Shown here: piece by piece, positions 1 to 8,371 of the stretch | Numbering within the stretch: the stretch's first letter is position 1 | Layout: every line of letters starts with the position of its first letter | NCBI GenBank assembly: GCA_012840135.1 | Contig: DUMA01000015.1 | Location: 1-64,000, forward strand | DNA: 64,000 bases | Direction: 5' to 3' | Source of the DNA: Thermoanaerobacterales bacterium | Lineage (GTDB): Bacteria; Bacillota; Thermosediminibacteria; Thermosediminibacterales; Tepidanaerobacteraceae | Notes under the pieces: generated by a model | Database searches by the model: none | What the model saw: the letters and a program-made list of their open reading frames with translations, nothing else | What the model was told of the DNA's origin: nothing | Program-made: the position numbers and the translations under genes

Positions 1-67
<67 letters not shown>

Positions 68-258
68 AAAATTATAAAATTCAAAAAATTGAAGAAGGAT
101 TTTGGTAAAATATGTCGAATTATTAATTTACAAACGCAAATTTTCTTGAGGGACTAATTAGCGTGGAGGGAATTTCGGGTGATGGTTTAAATTAATCTCA
201 AATCCGCAACACATCAATGACTGAGAGGTCTTCCAGCACATTAGTGATGGTAGAAGTG

Positions 259-352
259 TATTGTTGCAAAGGGCAAACCCGTCGAAAGGCGGGGACGCAA
301 AGCCACGGGCCTATGTCCATTTTAAGGGATATGGCAGCCGGGCTGCCAGGGG
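259..352 (+). promoter_or_regulatory. Cyclic di-GMP-I (GEMM-I) riboswitch
   Basis: The stretch carries the GEMM-I signature in order: GGGCAAACC at 270-278, a GAAA tetraloop at 283-286, GGGGACGCAAAGCCACGGGC at 290-309 followed by CTA, and a closing GGCAGCCGGGCTGCC block at 333-347. These are the conserved ligand-pocket and tetraloop-receptor elements of the class. It lies about 160 bases upstream of cheW with a hairpin between them, so control is probably transcriptional. Riboswitch identity is from motif recognition; the regulated operon (chemotaxis/HD/MCP) is inference from position. Confidence 0.92.
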
Positions 353-384
353 AGTAAGCTAAATTAAAATTTGTTATGATTCCT

Positions 385-411
385 AACGGCCGCCCTTACA
401 TGGCGGCCGTT
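385..411 (+). terminator. Hairpin downstream of the c-di-GMP riboswitch (expression platform)
   Basis: A perfect 10-bp GC-rich stem (AACGGCCGCC paired with GGCGGCCGTT, 7-base loop) lies between the aptamer and cheW. It is followed by a mixed U-rich stretch rather than a clean U-tract. It is the obvious candidate for the terminator half of the riboswitch expression platform. Confidence 0.6.
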
Positions 412-515
412 CGCGTATATTTAAAAAAGGAGGTGTAAAGCAGGTTTAACTGGCATGCCTGGGCAAATATAGATGCTGCTCCAATTAATTTTATTAAAGA
501 AAAAGGGGGAATTAT

Positions 516-986
516 ATGGCCAGGAAGCTGGTGGTCTTTGAGCTTGCGGATGAACTTTACGGCTTGGATATATTCAATGTCCGGGAAATAGTCAAGGATG
601 CGCCCGTCACAAAAATACCTCGTGCGCCTGATTTCGTCGAAGGGATAGTAAACTTAAGAGGAAAGCTCATACCGGTCGTCGATCTCAAAAAACGCTTTGG
701 TTTTGAGAAAAGGGAAAAGACGCAAGATACCAGGATAATCATTGCAGACATATCGGGGCAGGAAACGGGGTTAGTTGTTGACTCAGTCAAAGAGGTGGCT
801 ACAATCGACGAGGGCTCCATTGAGCCTGCGCCTGCTGTCACGACTATAAACGCTGCATTTGTGGAAGGGTTGGCCAAGAAGGACGAAAAACTGATCATCA
901 TAATCAAACTGGACCTGCTTCTCCAGGTCGAAGAGAAGGAACTGCTTAAGAGTATAAGCCGTGATATCACGGGGCAGGGCAACTGA
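516..986 (+). CDS. cheW: CheW-like chemotaxis coupling protein
   Basis: 156-residue single-domain CheW protein that couples chemoreceptors to the CheA kinase in the cytoplasm. The sequence shows the family pattern: an N-terminal strand with FELADELYGLDIFNVREI, the central region VEGIVNLRGKLIPVVDLKKRF near residues 42-62, and the GLVVDSVKEVATI strand near 84-96. Length is normal. The ATG follows an AAAGGGGGAATT ribosome site. It is the first gene after the c-di-GMP riboswitch and precedes a CBS-HD gene and a chemoreceptor on the same strand, which suggests one signalling unit. No cheA is visible in the window, so it presumably docks with a kinase encoded elsewhere. Confidence 0.93.
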   Translation: MARKLVVFELADELYGLDIFNVREIVKDAPVTKIPRAPDFVEGIVNLRGKLIPVVDLKKRFGFEKREKTQDTRIIIADISGQETGLVVDSVKEVATIDEGSIEPAPAVTTINAAFVEGLAKKDEKLIIIIKLDLLLQVEEKELLKSISRDITGQGN

Positions 987-1098
987 TCATTGTGGTACAG
1001 GGCTCCCCTGAATAAACAGGCAAAAGGGTGACGCCAGTAGGTGTACTATACCTGATAAGAATTTGAAAGTGCACGCTTTTTTGGGGGGTGAAAGCGAG

Positions 1099-2208
1099 AT
1101 GTCTGTAAGGTACAACAAGGTGCCCCACATAAAAGTAAACGCAAGCATTGAAGAAGCCGTAAAGGCTATGATAGTCCGACAAAGCCCTGTTCTGCATGTG
1201 ACAGGTAATAATGGGGAGCCATTAGGCTGGCTTAATAGCCTTGATATTTTGCGGGTCTTTATGGAAGACCCGGGCGCGGCAGAGTTTAAGAAAAGAGACA
1301 TAAGGGGACCTATGCGTACCATCGCCGAGGAGGACTATCTGGACGTGACCGGCAAATTATCCGATATAAGTTCATGGGCCAAAAAGAGAGAATACCGCAC
1401 ACCTTATTTCTCCACAACTGAGGGGACTGCTGGTATCCTGTCGTTACACGGACTCCTGCAAGAGGCTCTGAACAACAGAGACAGGGAGAAAAAATTAAGA
1501 GAAGAAGCCGAAACACGGTTTAGGCAGTTAACTCATACTCTGCAAGAACTTGAAAAGGCGTTAGCTAATCTTTTTGCCGACCCCATGATAGCAGCTAAGC
1601 TTAAATCAACAGTGGAATACCAGGACGAGTACGACCCGGCTACCGGGAAGATAAAGATTACGGGGGTGATAGAGGAAGGGGTTTACCGCCATGTAGTAAA
1701 CATACTACGGCTACTGACGGAACTATGGGAGCAAGGGTTGATGGAACTTGCCGGTATGCACCAGGATACGCTGGTCAAAACCGCCATTTTCCATGACCTG
1801 GGTAAAGTCCAACCCCGCCTGGAGGTTGGGGAGATTGTAGACCCGAAAGAAGCCTTCGAGTCTGGTAAATTTCATGCTTTTCGCAGCGCTTTGCTGGCCC
1901 GCAGAGTTTACCACCTGGGAGAAAACTTAGTTTATCTTATCAGGTATCACCATCACAGAGAAGATGAGCTACCGGCCGATTTTCCCCGAAGTCTTCTGCC
2001 CATGCATAGGCTTTTCAGACTGCTGGATGGGCTTTCGGCGGGGATTTCCCGGCGGGGCTCCAGGGTTAACCTGACGGTCAGGGGTACCGTAGTGCAGGTG
2101 AGGGAGGAGAGCGCCCACCCGACCTACAACCGGTGCCTGGAGCTGGACCTCTACTCTGGGAATGCTAAGTCAAAGCCGCTCGACCGACGGACTGGAGGAA
2201 TTAATTGA
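1099..2208 (+). CDS. CBS-domain plus HD-domain signalling protein
   Basis: About 369 residues if started at the ATG at 1099, which has GGGGGGTGA just upstream; an earlier in-frame ATG at 1063 lacks a good site. The N-terminal ~70 residues look like a CBS-type ligand-binding half. Residues ~115-160 are charged and helical. The C-terminal half holds an HD hydrolase domain: His-Asp at residues 232-233 in AIFHDLGKVQ, a later conserved His in KFHAFRSALLARR, and HHHRED. HD domains of this type often cleave cyclic dinucleotides or phosphoesters, but no GYP motif is seen, so a c-di-GMP phosphodiesterase role is only possible. The end is unusual: a second reading frame overlaps the last 47 bases and continues, see the next entry. 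Confidence 0.7.
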   Translation: MSVRYNKVPHIKVNASIEEAVKAMIVRQSPVLHVTGNNGEPLGWLNSLDILRVFMEDPGAAEFKKRDIRGPMRTIAEEDYLDVTGKLSDISSWAKKREYRTPYFSTTEGTAGILSLHGLLQEALNNRDREKKLREEAETRFRQLTHTLQELEKALANLFADPMIAAKLKSTVEYQDEYDPATGKIKITGVIEEGVYRHVVNILRLLTELWEQGLMELAGMHQDTLVKTAIFHDLGKVQPRLEVGEIVDPKEAFESGKFHAFRSALLARRVYHLGENLVYLIRYHHHREDELPADFPRSLLPMHRLFRLLDGLSAGISRRGSRVNLTVRGTVVQVREESAHPTYNRCLELDLYSGNAKSKPLDRRTGGIN

Positions 2209-2305
2209 AGATCTGCAGGAGTCACTTCGACGTGGCCTAGTGCTCAGGAATATTCAAGCTTTTAAGCAAAGGCTTTTAAATATAAAAATAATCTATTCTA
2301 GATGA
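2162..2305 (+). CDS. Small overlapping ORF or frameshifted tail of the HD protein
   Basis: A 47-codon frame starting at ATG 2162 overlaps the end of the HD gene in the +1 frame and ends at TGA 2303-2305. The peptide is an amphipathic helix-rich stretch (DGLEELIEDLQESLRRGL...) that looks like genuine protein and could equally be the original C-terminus of the HD protein, displaced by a frameshift between about 2162 and 2182. There is no clear ribosome site of its own. I do not know its function. Confidence 0.35.
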   Translation: MLSQSRSTDGLEELIEDLQESLRRGLVLRNIQAFKQRLLNIKIIYSR

Positions 2306-2313
2306 AGTTAGAG

Positions 2314-2363
2314 AAAGGAGGCAAGGTCGTCCCGTAAGCCGGAACTCGGCAAGAAGGGGCGAC
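2314..2363 (+). promoter_or_regulatory. Strong SD sequence separated from the MCP start by a two-helix hairpin
   Basis: A consensus AAAGGAGG (2314-2321) sits 52 bases before the MCP ATG, too far to act directly. Between them is a hairpin: GTCGTCCC (2326-2333) pairs with GGGGCGAC (2356-2363), and inside it GCCG pairs with CGGC. Folding would bring the SD to about 14 bases from the ATG. An in-frame TAA at 2335 and the lack of GTG/TTG codons exclude an upstream start. A weak AGGGA also lies five bases before the ATG. Confidence 0.5.
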
Positions 2364-2373
2364 AGGGAACAAA

Positions 2374-4410
2374 ATGACAGGAAAACTTAATGGAAGCTTG
2401 CGTATGAAAATGACCATACTATTCGGGCTGATCGTCCTGATAGGGTGCCTGGTGTTGTTTTTTGTAAGTGAAAACCAAGCCGGGAGAGCCCTGGAGGCTG
2501 AAGCCAAAGAGGCTATGCTGAAAGTGGCAAAGCAGGTTGCTGCGACTCAGGACAGCCGCAATCAAATGCGCATTTATACGGTTGAATCCCTAGCCAACAG
2601 GAACGTCATCCGGGGTATTCAGGGAGACCGCGAGGCCACTCTGGAGGAAAAGATGAAGGCACTGAGCGATGAAGTAAAAAGAGCAGAGAGCCAGGGGTTC
2701 AAGCGGTTTGGCATTGCCGACAAAAACGGTGAAATAATTTACCACGACGGTAGCAAGGCCAATATTGCCGACAGGGACTACTTCAAGGCGGCCCTGGGAG
2801 GAAAGACATTTGTTTCCACCAGTATTGTCAGCAAAGTCGATAATTCGGTCGTGTTCATTTATGCCACCCCTATTTACCACTATGCAACCAATGAGATAAT
2901 TGGTGTGTTGACTGGCACGGTCGATGGGGCGAAGTTCAGCGAGTTAGTGGGCAGCATTACCTACGCCCGCACGGGCTATGCCTTCGCCGTGGACAGCACG
3001 GGCAAGACCATAGCCCATAAGGACGCAGAAAGGGTGACAGGCCAGGAAAACATCATAGAACTGGCCAAATCCAACCAGTCACTGTCACCTCTGGCCGGGG
3101 TAATTTCTAAAATGGCAAATGGCGAAGAAGGAATAGCGACCTACACTTTCCAGGGTCAGAAGAGGATCATTGCTTATGCTCCCATTATGACTGCTGGATG
3201 GGCCATAGCAGTCACTGCTCCCAGCGCCGAGGTATTGGAGAGGGCTACAGGTCTTAGACAGTCCGTGCTGCTCGTATCCAGCCTGATAATCCTCGTTGCT
3301 CTGGTTCTTACATTCATAATGGCCAAAACCATTACAGCACCCCTTGTGCTAGCCGTCGACCACCTGGGGCTCATAGCCGGCGGTGACTTCACGCGGCCGG
3401 TGCCGGAAGTGTTCCTGCGCCGTAAAGACGAGATAGGCAAACTGGTCCATGCCATTGATAAGCTCCAGGCGAACCTCAGACCGCTGCTTTCGAGCCTTAG
3501 AGAAGATGCAAAAACCCTGTCCGGTAATTCCGAAACCCTAAGCGCGACATCTGAAGAGATTGCCTCATCTTCCGGCGAAGTGGCCAATGCCATCCAACAA
3601 GTAGCCTCGGGAGCTTCCGATCAAGCGGGTCATTTGCAGGAGATACTGGACCTCGTCAAGAACATAACGATAAGTCTGGAAAAAGTCTATACCGAACTTG
3701 GCCGTGTTAAGGCCAACAGCGAGGAGACTTCAAAACTAGCCAACACCGGAAAGAAGGAGCTGGATAGTCTCATCGTATCTATTAAAGGTGCTCGTGAGGC
3801 ATTCAAGGTAGTTGTAGAAAGGCTCGATGTGCTTAAAGGTTCAGTCAGCCAGGTGGGAGAGATCCTTGATGTTATTAACGGGATAGCGGACCAGACGAAT
3901 TTGCTGGCCTTAAACGCTGCCATTGAAGCGGCGCGTGCCGGGGAAGCGGGTCGCGGCTTTGCGGTGGTGGCGGATGAAGTAAGAAAACTTGCAGAACAAT
4001 CCCGCATGTCTTCAGACAAGATAAGAGCACTACTGAACAACATAACTTCAGAGACCGAAGAAGTGGTGGCCACCTCAGAAGAAGTATCCGGGCAAGTAAC
4101 CAGCCAGCTGGAGAATGTAGAGCACACCGTTAAGGCCTTTGACAATATACTCGATTCGGTAACAGCGATAACGCCAATGATTGAAGCGACCTATCGTGAA
4201 GTAGACGGCACAGTAAAGGCAAAAGACGCGGTGCTGGACCGGGTCCAGAGCATAAGCTCAGTGGCTGAGGAGACTTCGGCTTCAGCACAGGAGATATCGG
4301 CCTCTGCGGAAGAGCTTTCCGCATCCACCCAGGAGATAGCCGGTAATGCCCAGCAAATCCTGGAAGTAGCTAAGCAGCTTGAGGAACAGGTGGAGCGCTT
4401 CAAGGTGTAA
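2374..4410 (+). CDS. Methyl-accepting chemotaxis protein, Cache-HAMP-MCP type
   Basis: 678-residue transmembrane chemoreceptor. One membrane helix near residues 10-30, a periplasmic-side Cache sensor (about 35-295, with [15 protein letters not shown] and [18 protein letters not shown] typical of dCache folds), a second helix near 297-318, a HAMP linker, then a long cytoplasmic methyl-accepting coiled coil. The signalling tip is clear at about 505-555: the run from [20 protein letters not shown] through [19 protein letters not shown]. It would pass ligand signals to CheA through CheW, the first gene of the cluster. ATG 2374 is chosen because a stop lies upstream in frame; ATG 2404 is an alternative. 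The sensed ligand cannot be read from sequence. Confidence 0.93.
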   Translation: MTGKLNGSLRMKMTILFGLIVLIGCLVLFFVSENQAGRALEAEAKEAMLKVAKQVAATQDSRNQMRIYTVESLANRNVIRGIQGDREATLEEKMKALSDEVKRAESQGFKRFGIADKNGEIIYHDGSKANIADRDYFKAALGGKTFVSTSIVSKVDNSVVFIYATPIYHYATNEIIGVLTGTVDGAKFSELVGSITYARTGYAFAVDSTGKTIAHKDAERVTGQENIIELAKSNQSLSPLAGVISKMANGEEGIATYTFQGQKRIIAYAPIMTAGWAIAVTAPSAEVLERATGLRQSVLLVSSLIILVALVLTFIMAKTITAPLVLAVDHLGLIAGGDFTRPVPEVFLRRKDEIGKLVHAIDKLQANLRPLLSSLREDAKTLSGNSETLSATSEEIASSSGEVANAIQQVASGASDQAGHLQEILDLVKNITISLEKVYTELGRVKANSEETSKLANTGKKELDSLIVSIKGAREAFKVVVERLDVLKGSVSQVGEILDVINGIADQTNLLALNAAIEAARAGEAGRGFAVVADEVRKLAEQSRMSSDKIRALLNNITSETEEVVATSEEVSGQVTSQLENVEHTVKAFDNILDSVTAITPMIEATYREVDGTVKAKDAVLDRVQSISSVAEETSASAQEISASAEELSASTQEIAGNAQQILEVAKQLEEQVERFKV

Positions 4411-4442
4411 ATTGCATATTGCAGGGATTTCGATAGACTTTA

Positions 4443-4469
4443 AGGGGAGTTTTTCACTCCCCCTTTTTT
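4443..4469 (+). terminator. Rho-independent terminator after the chemoreceptor
   Basis: GGGGAGT pairs with ACTCCCC across a TTTTC loop and is followed by a run of six T. It closes the chemotaxis unit. Confidence 0.88.
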
Positions 4470-4495
4470 GCTCAATTGTTTATATAACAATTCAA

Positions 4496-5178
4496 TCAAA
4501 GCTCGGCCCGGCCCAACATGAACTTTAGCTCCCGGTGGATTTCCGCTTCGATGGCATTTAAAATTTCCTATTTTTGGGGGTTGTTCAAGAGATGTGCATA
4601 GCGGCCCTGCTTCCCTATATATTCTTCTACTGGGATGGGCTTGATTTTTTCTTGGGCCAGAAGGCTAGTAGGATTATTGAGGGTAACTTTTCCGAATTCC
4701 GCTTCCCATAAAAGCCAGCTTCCGGTCTGGACAGCAAGGCGGCTCATTTTAATGGTGTCGCTTGAGGGAAATTTCCAGCCGGGATAGCATGGATAAAATC
4801 ATCATTCCTCTCGGCAGCGGCGGAAATGTCTTGAAAACCGATATCATAGGTACCGCCATCCCCGGCCCAATTAAATACAGTGGGCTTTTCACCTTTTAAG
4901 CGGCCCTTTTCATAGAGAGCATCCAGGACCATTGTCAGACCCGCCGCAGAAGCGCCGGCAGAGGCAAAGCAGATATTGAGGACGGATATAGTGTAACAGG
5001 ATTTGGGCAGAGGTCCGATACTGGCTACCGCACATGAAGGAGTCATTATCATTATAGCGTTTTCACCCAGCGCTTTGCCTACAATGCGGAGAGCTATAGT
5101 GGAAGGACAGCCGGCACAGGCGGCGGCACCGGGAAATACATATTCCACATCGGGTAAATCCTTTATTGTGACGCTCAT
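4496..5178 (-). pseudogene. 2-oxoacid:ferredoxin oxidoreductase beta subunit remnant
   Basis: On the minus strand the intact N-terminal part runs from 5178 to about 4760. It carries the beta-subunit pattern of PorB-like proteins: CAGCPSTIALR, TPSCAVASIGPLP and the thiamine-diphosphate site WAGDGGTYDIGFQ. After ...HAIPAG the frame breaks, and the typical C-terminus (GWKFPSSDTIKMSRLAVQTG, then KPIPVEEYIGKQGRYAHLL) continues in another frame on 4496-4785 with an internal TAG. A frameshift plus a stop make this a pseudogene. It overlaps the alpha remnant by ATGA, the normal operon arrangement. The intact enzyme would oxidise pyruvate or a related keto acid with ferredoxin. Confidence 0.85.
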
Positions 5179-5664
5179 TTCAACACCTCCATCATTTCGC
5201 AGGCTTTCTGGGCAAGATAATGGGCAGGGAAGTCCTCGCCACCGAGCCCCATTACCTGACCGGTAACTTTGATATCGTCTTTGCGATCGAAGAGGGCGGC
5301 TTTGGCTTCAGAAAGGAGTACGGCGCCTCCGGTACCAAAGGCGTAATTACGGTCGAAAACCAGGAGCTTTGCTCCACTTGGAAGCAAACGGGACAATTCT
5401 TCGGCCGGGAAGGGTCTAAAGACTCTAAGCCTGAGACTGGCGGCAGGAATTCCCTTGTTTCTCATGATATCAACGGCCAATTCCATTTCAGCGGCCATGG
5501 TTCCCGTTGAGAGGAGGAAGAACTTGGCTTTGTCATGGCGGTAAAGGCATCATGGAGTGGGAGAGCAAAAAGCCGTCATAATTCACGATTACAGGGATAT
5601 TGATTTCTTCTGCTACCTTATAGGCCAAGATAACAGTGTCATATATTTCCTGGATGCTGGCGGT
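5175..5664 (-). pseudogene. 2-oxoacid:ferredoxin oxidoreductase alpha subunit remnant
   Basis: The minus-strand frame from 5498 encodes a PorA C-terminus (RVFRPFPAEELSRLLP, VFDRNYAFGTGGAVLLSE, DFPAHYLAQKACEMM). Upstream of it, up to about 5664, further alpha-subunit sequence can be read in pieces: EIYDTVILAYKVAEEINIPV, then IVNYDGFLLSH, then a break before KFFLLSTGTMAAEMELAVD. The gene lacks its N-terminal two thirds and has an internal deletion. It stops abruptly where sorbitol PTS sequence starts on the opposite strand, so the join is a rearrangement breakpoint. Confidence 0.8.
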
Positions 5665-5667
5665 AAA

Positions 5668-6084
5668 ATTATTAAATTGATCGAAGGTCTTGCCCGCATC
5701 ATGGGAAAATTAATATCGATGCTATATGAATCTAGAAAAGAATCTGTTGACGTTGTTCTAAGATCAGTGATTCCTTTCATGGCTTTTGTAAGTGTTATAA
5801 TAACCGTTATTTTATCGAGTGGCATAGGTAAAATAATGGCGAATACACTTTCCCCTTTAGCCGGTTCTTTATGGGGATTATTGATAATTTCGTTCTTATG
5901 CGGGATATCGTTTCTTTCACCACTTTTGGGGCCTGGGGCAGCTATAGCCCAGGTGATAGGAGTGCTTATAGGAGCTGAAATTGGGTTGGGTCATATACCG
6001 CCGCAGTATGCACTCCCGGCATTATTTGCTATAAATGTTCAAGTAGGGGCTGACTTTGTTCCCGTTTTTTTTGGGTATTCATTG
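5668..6084 (+). pseudogene. srlE: Sorbitol/glucitol PTS IIB-type component (SrlE) fragment
   Basis: About 135 residues match the C-terminal membrane part of SrlE-like PTS proteins: RIMGKLISMLYESRKESVDV, an SVIPFMAF helix, FLSPLLGPGAAIAQVIGVLIG and IPPQYALPALFAINVQVGAD. The N-terminal phosphorylation domain is missing and the reading frame ends at 6090, where oxidoreductase sequence begins. An open frame from 5557 exists only because it reads antisense through the PorA remnant. It is broken at both ends, so not functional. Confidence 0.82.
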
Positions 6085-6562
6085 TTATGATATCGCAAGA
6101 TGGTATATGGGATGCTAGGTTAAAGAAATATACGCAAAAGGCCAAAAAGTAGTATTGAAGAATATGGGAATTGATACTTATGACAATGTCCAGGCTTTTT
6201 TAGTTTTTGAAAATGGTTCCATATGGGTAATAGAAAACTCCTGGATCTTTCCGTCGGAATTTCCAAAATCAAATGATGGCAAAACGGTAATAGTAGGAAC
6301 AAATGGAATAATTAGATCAGATTCGCAGGATAGAGGACTTCAAATTTATACAAACAAAAAAGCCGTTACGACAAATTCATATTTTATCAATTATTATAAT
6401 GGCAAACCATTTGGTTTCGGCATAGAGCCCATTTGGGATTTTGTAGAATGTTTATTATACGATAAACCCTTCAGAGCCGATCTGCAAGATGGCCTGGAAG
6501 CAACGAAGATAGCCGAGGCAGTCCACAAGAGCATTGAAGAAGATACAACCATAAAATTTTAG
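6083..6562 (+). pseudogene. Gfo/Idh/MocA-family oxidoreductase, C-terminal fragment
   Basis: From 6083 the frame reads YDIARWYMGC, then TAG at 6116, then VKEIYAKGQKVVLKN and on to the stop at 6562. This is the region after the catalytic His/Asp helix of Gfo/Idh/MocA dehydrogenases, followed by the beta-sheet domain (FENGSIWVIENSWIFPSE) and the C-terminal GLEATKIAEAVHKS helix. The NAD-binding Rossmann domain is absent and there is an in-frame stop. It is a truncated remnant of a sugar or inositol-type dehydrogenase. Confidence 0.8.
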
Positions 6563-6574
6563 AGGGAGAAACTT

Positions 6575-6770
6575 ATGATAAAATACAAAACTGTGGTTAC
6601 ATTTAATTACAGCCGTAGGAGATGTAGCTAATAAGAATCTTAAAGATCTAGGTCATGTAGTATTAAATTTCAATGGGAATACCACTCCCGAATTGCCTGG
6701 TTACATACACCTCACCCCGGATTTGATGAATAAAATTGAAGTAGGAACAAAGCTAGAAATTATTGAATAA
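6575..6770 (+). pseudogene. srlB: Sorbitol/glucitol PTS IIA (SrlB) remnant with internal deletion
   Basis: An N-terminal start (ATG 6575 behind AGGGAGAAA; MIKYKTVVT) is joined out of frame to the SrlB C-terminus read from 6606: ITAVGDVANKNLKDLGHVV, then NTTPELPGYIHLTPD and KIEVGTKLEIIE, ending TAA 6768-6770. Most of the middle, including the phosphoryl-accepting histidine region, is gone. With the SrlE piece it shows that a sorbitol PTS once stood here. Confidence 0.8.
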
Positions 6771-6793
6771 GACCTCTGGCATGAAATAAACCC

Positions 6794-6819
6794 AGCCGCG
6801 CAGAAAAACGCGGCTTTTT
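6794..6819 (+). terminator. Rho-independent terminator after srlB remnant
   Basis: AGCCGCG pairs with CGCGGCT and is followed by TTTTT. It is the preserved terminator of the decayed operon. Confidence 0.88.
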
Positions 6820-6986
6820 AATATCAATCTTACTTATTGCATACAAACGGCACAAATAGTAAAATAAAGACAAGGGAATAAAACCTTATTCAACGTCTCG
6901 ATAAGACTTGCACTGAAGAAACCTTATGAATGTGTGATAGATATCAAGAGAATAAAAGATTGCATGAATAGGGGAGGTTGATATAA

Positions 6987-7382
6987 ATGAGCATGGATGT
7001 TAGGTGGAAACAGAGATATGAAAATTTTAAAAAAGCTGTAATGCAGCTCGCGGAATTTATAGAAAAAAACGAATTAAACAAATTTGAAGTTCAGGGATTA
7101 ATACAATGTTTTGAATATACATTTGAATTGGCATGGAAAACTATGAAAGATTACCTGGAACAAGAGGGCTTTGATGTGAATAGCCCTAGAAGCGCAATAC
7201 AGACAGCCTTTCAGATGCAACTGATTGCAGATGGGCAAACATGGATCGATGCATTGGAAAAAAGGAATCTAATGGCGCACACTTATGATGAAAAAAGAAC
7301 GATGGAAGTCGAAAGGCTAATAAGGGAAAAGTATTATAAAATCATTAAAGAGCTTTATTTTAAGCTGGGAGATTTGTTATGA
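6987..7382 (+). CDS. HEPN-type nucleotidyltransferase partner (HI0074 family; HepT-like toxin)
   Basis: 131 residues, all-helical, matching the HI0074 family of nucleotidyltransferase substrate-binding proteins. Residues 93-98 read RNLMAH, the R-x4-H motif of HEPN ribonucleases, so the active-site pair appears intact. It overlaps the following nucleotidyltransferase gene by ATGA. Such pairs work as type VII toxin-antitoxin modules, in which the MNT enzyme neutralises the HEPN RNase by modifying it. A GGGGAGGT site precedes the ATG. The function is inferred from family and context; the family also contains uncharacterised non-toxic members. Confidence 0.8.
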   Translation: MSMDVRWKQRYENFKKAVMQLAEFIEKNELNKFEVQGLIQCFEYTFELAWKTMKDYLEQEGFDVNSPRSAIQTAFQMQLIADGQTWIDALEKRNLMAHTYDEKRTMEVERLIREKYYKIIKELYFKLGDLL

Positions 7383-7699
7383 AATTTGGATTAAGGGAAT
7401 TTGAAATAGAGTACATCGTTGATGCCATAAAAAAATTTCATGAAATTGAAAAGGCTGTTATATTTGGGTCGAGGGCCAAGGGAAATTACAAACCCGGGTC
7501 AGATGTGGATATAGCTGTTTATGGCGAAGATATCACTTTTGATACTGTATCGGCTCTTCATGCCATGTTGGAGGAAAAAGGGCCGTTGCCGTATTTTTTT
7601 GATATTGTGGATTATACCCACCTCAGCCATAAAGAATTAAAAGGACATATAGATAGAGTTGGGAAAGTTATTTTTGAAAAGCCATCCGCGATGAAATAA
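7379..7699 (+). CDS. MNT-type nucleotidyltransferase (HI0073 family; antitoxin candidate)
   Basis: 106 residues with the minimal nucleotidyltransferase core VIFGSRAKGNYKPGSDVDIAVYG near residues 25-47: the GSRAKG loop and two metal-binding aspartates in DVD. A third acid lies in YFFDIVDY. Partner of the upstream HEPN protein by translational overlap. Length is normal for the stand-alone family. Confidence 0.88.
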   Translation: MKFGLREFEIEYIVDAIKKFHEIEKAVIFGSRAKGNYKPGSDVDIAVYGEDITFDTVSALHAMLEEKGPLPYFFDIVDYTHLSHKELKGHIDRVGKVIFEKPSAMK

Positions 7700-7750
7700 C
7701 CAGAATGAACGGTGCAAGAGAAGAAGGCAAAATATTTTCAAAAAGACTCA

Positions 7751-7777
7751 AGCCGCGAAAGAAAAGAGCGGCTTTTT
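7751..7777 (+). terminator. Terminator after HEPN/MNT pair
   Basis: AGCCGC pairs with GCGGCT, followed by a T run. Confidence 0.85.
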
Positions 7778-7787
7778 GCTTTTTCGG

Positions 7788-7819
7788 CCTCATTTTAATT
7801 TTAATATGAGGTCTTTTTT
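7788..7819 (+). terminator. Second tandem terminator facing the Xre gene
   Basis: CCTCAT pairs with ATGAGG over a 12-base AT loop, followed by TCTTTTTT. It insulates the converging Xre gene from plus-strand read-through. Confidence 0.7.
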
Positions 7820-7850
7820 ATATTCCAAGAAAATTGCTGTGTTTTTATTT

Positions 7851-8168
7851 TCATACATTATCGTTTTCTTCTCTCAGAGCTTTTAAAAATTCGTTGAGGA
7901 TTTTCAATTGCTTTTGCGTAAGAACTTTGGCATTATCTATGAGTTCCATGTATTCAGGGCTTATGGTGTTTTCGCCGGTCGAAAAAAATTCGGCCAAAGT
8001 AACTCCGAGCGCATCGCATATTTTCTTGAGGGTCTCTAATGTGGGAATTTTAATACCACGCTCTATCTCATTTAGATAAACCCTCGAGATGCCTATACTT
8101 TTAGCAAATTGTGTTGCTTTAAATTTTTTGTTCAATCTTAAATTTTTTATACGTTCTCCAACATTCAT
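7851..8168 (-). CDS. Xre/Cro-family HTH transcriptional regulator
   Basis: 105 residues. The HTH_3 domain covers residues 1-60 (ERIKNLRLNKKFKATQFAKS, then GISRVYLNEIERGIKIPTLETL). The tail SPEYMELIDNAKVLTQKQLKILNEFLKAL is helical and may mediate dimerisation. The start is the ATG at 8168 because AGGTGG lies six bases upstream; a GTG three codons earlier is less likely. It converges on the HEPN/MNT pair and has no partner of its own. Its targets are unknown. Confidence 0.85.
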   Translation of the reverse strand: MNVGERIKNLRLNKKFKATQFAKSIGISRVYLNEIERGIKIPTLETLKKICDALGVTLAEFFSTGENTISPEYMELIDNAKVLTQKQLKILNEFLKALREENDNV

Positions 8169-8371
8169 GATAGCCACCTGCGCAAGCTATTAGTTATCGA
8201 ATTGATTTTGATATATAAATACAAGAAAAACTACGAAATAAACAGAAATAACAAATTAAATAAACCTAAACACAAATTGGAAGCAATTATAATCTTTGCT
8301 TTATGTTAACCAATAGCATACAATATGTATTTGAAAGGAGGTTTTAGTGATTTAATATTTTTTATAATAAT

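Noticed and set aside
3174-4324. Several serine-rich minus-strand frames opposite the chemoreceptor
   Set aside because: Low-complexity antisense shadows of the alanine/glutamate-rich MCP coiled coil.
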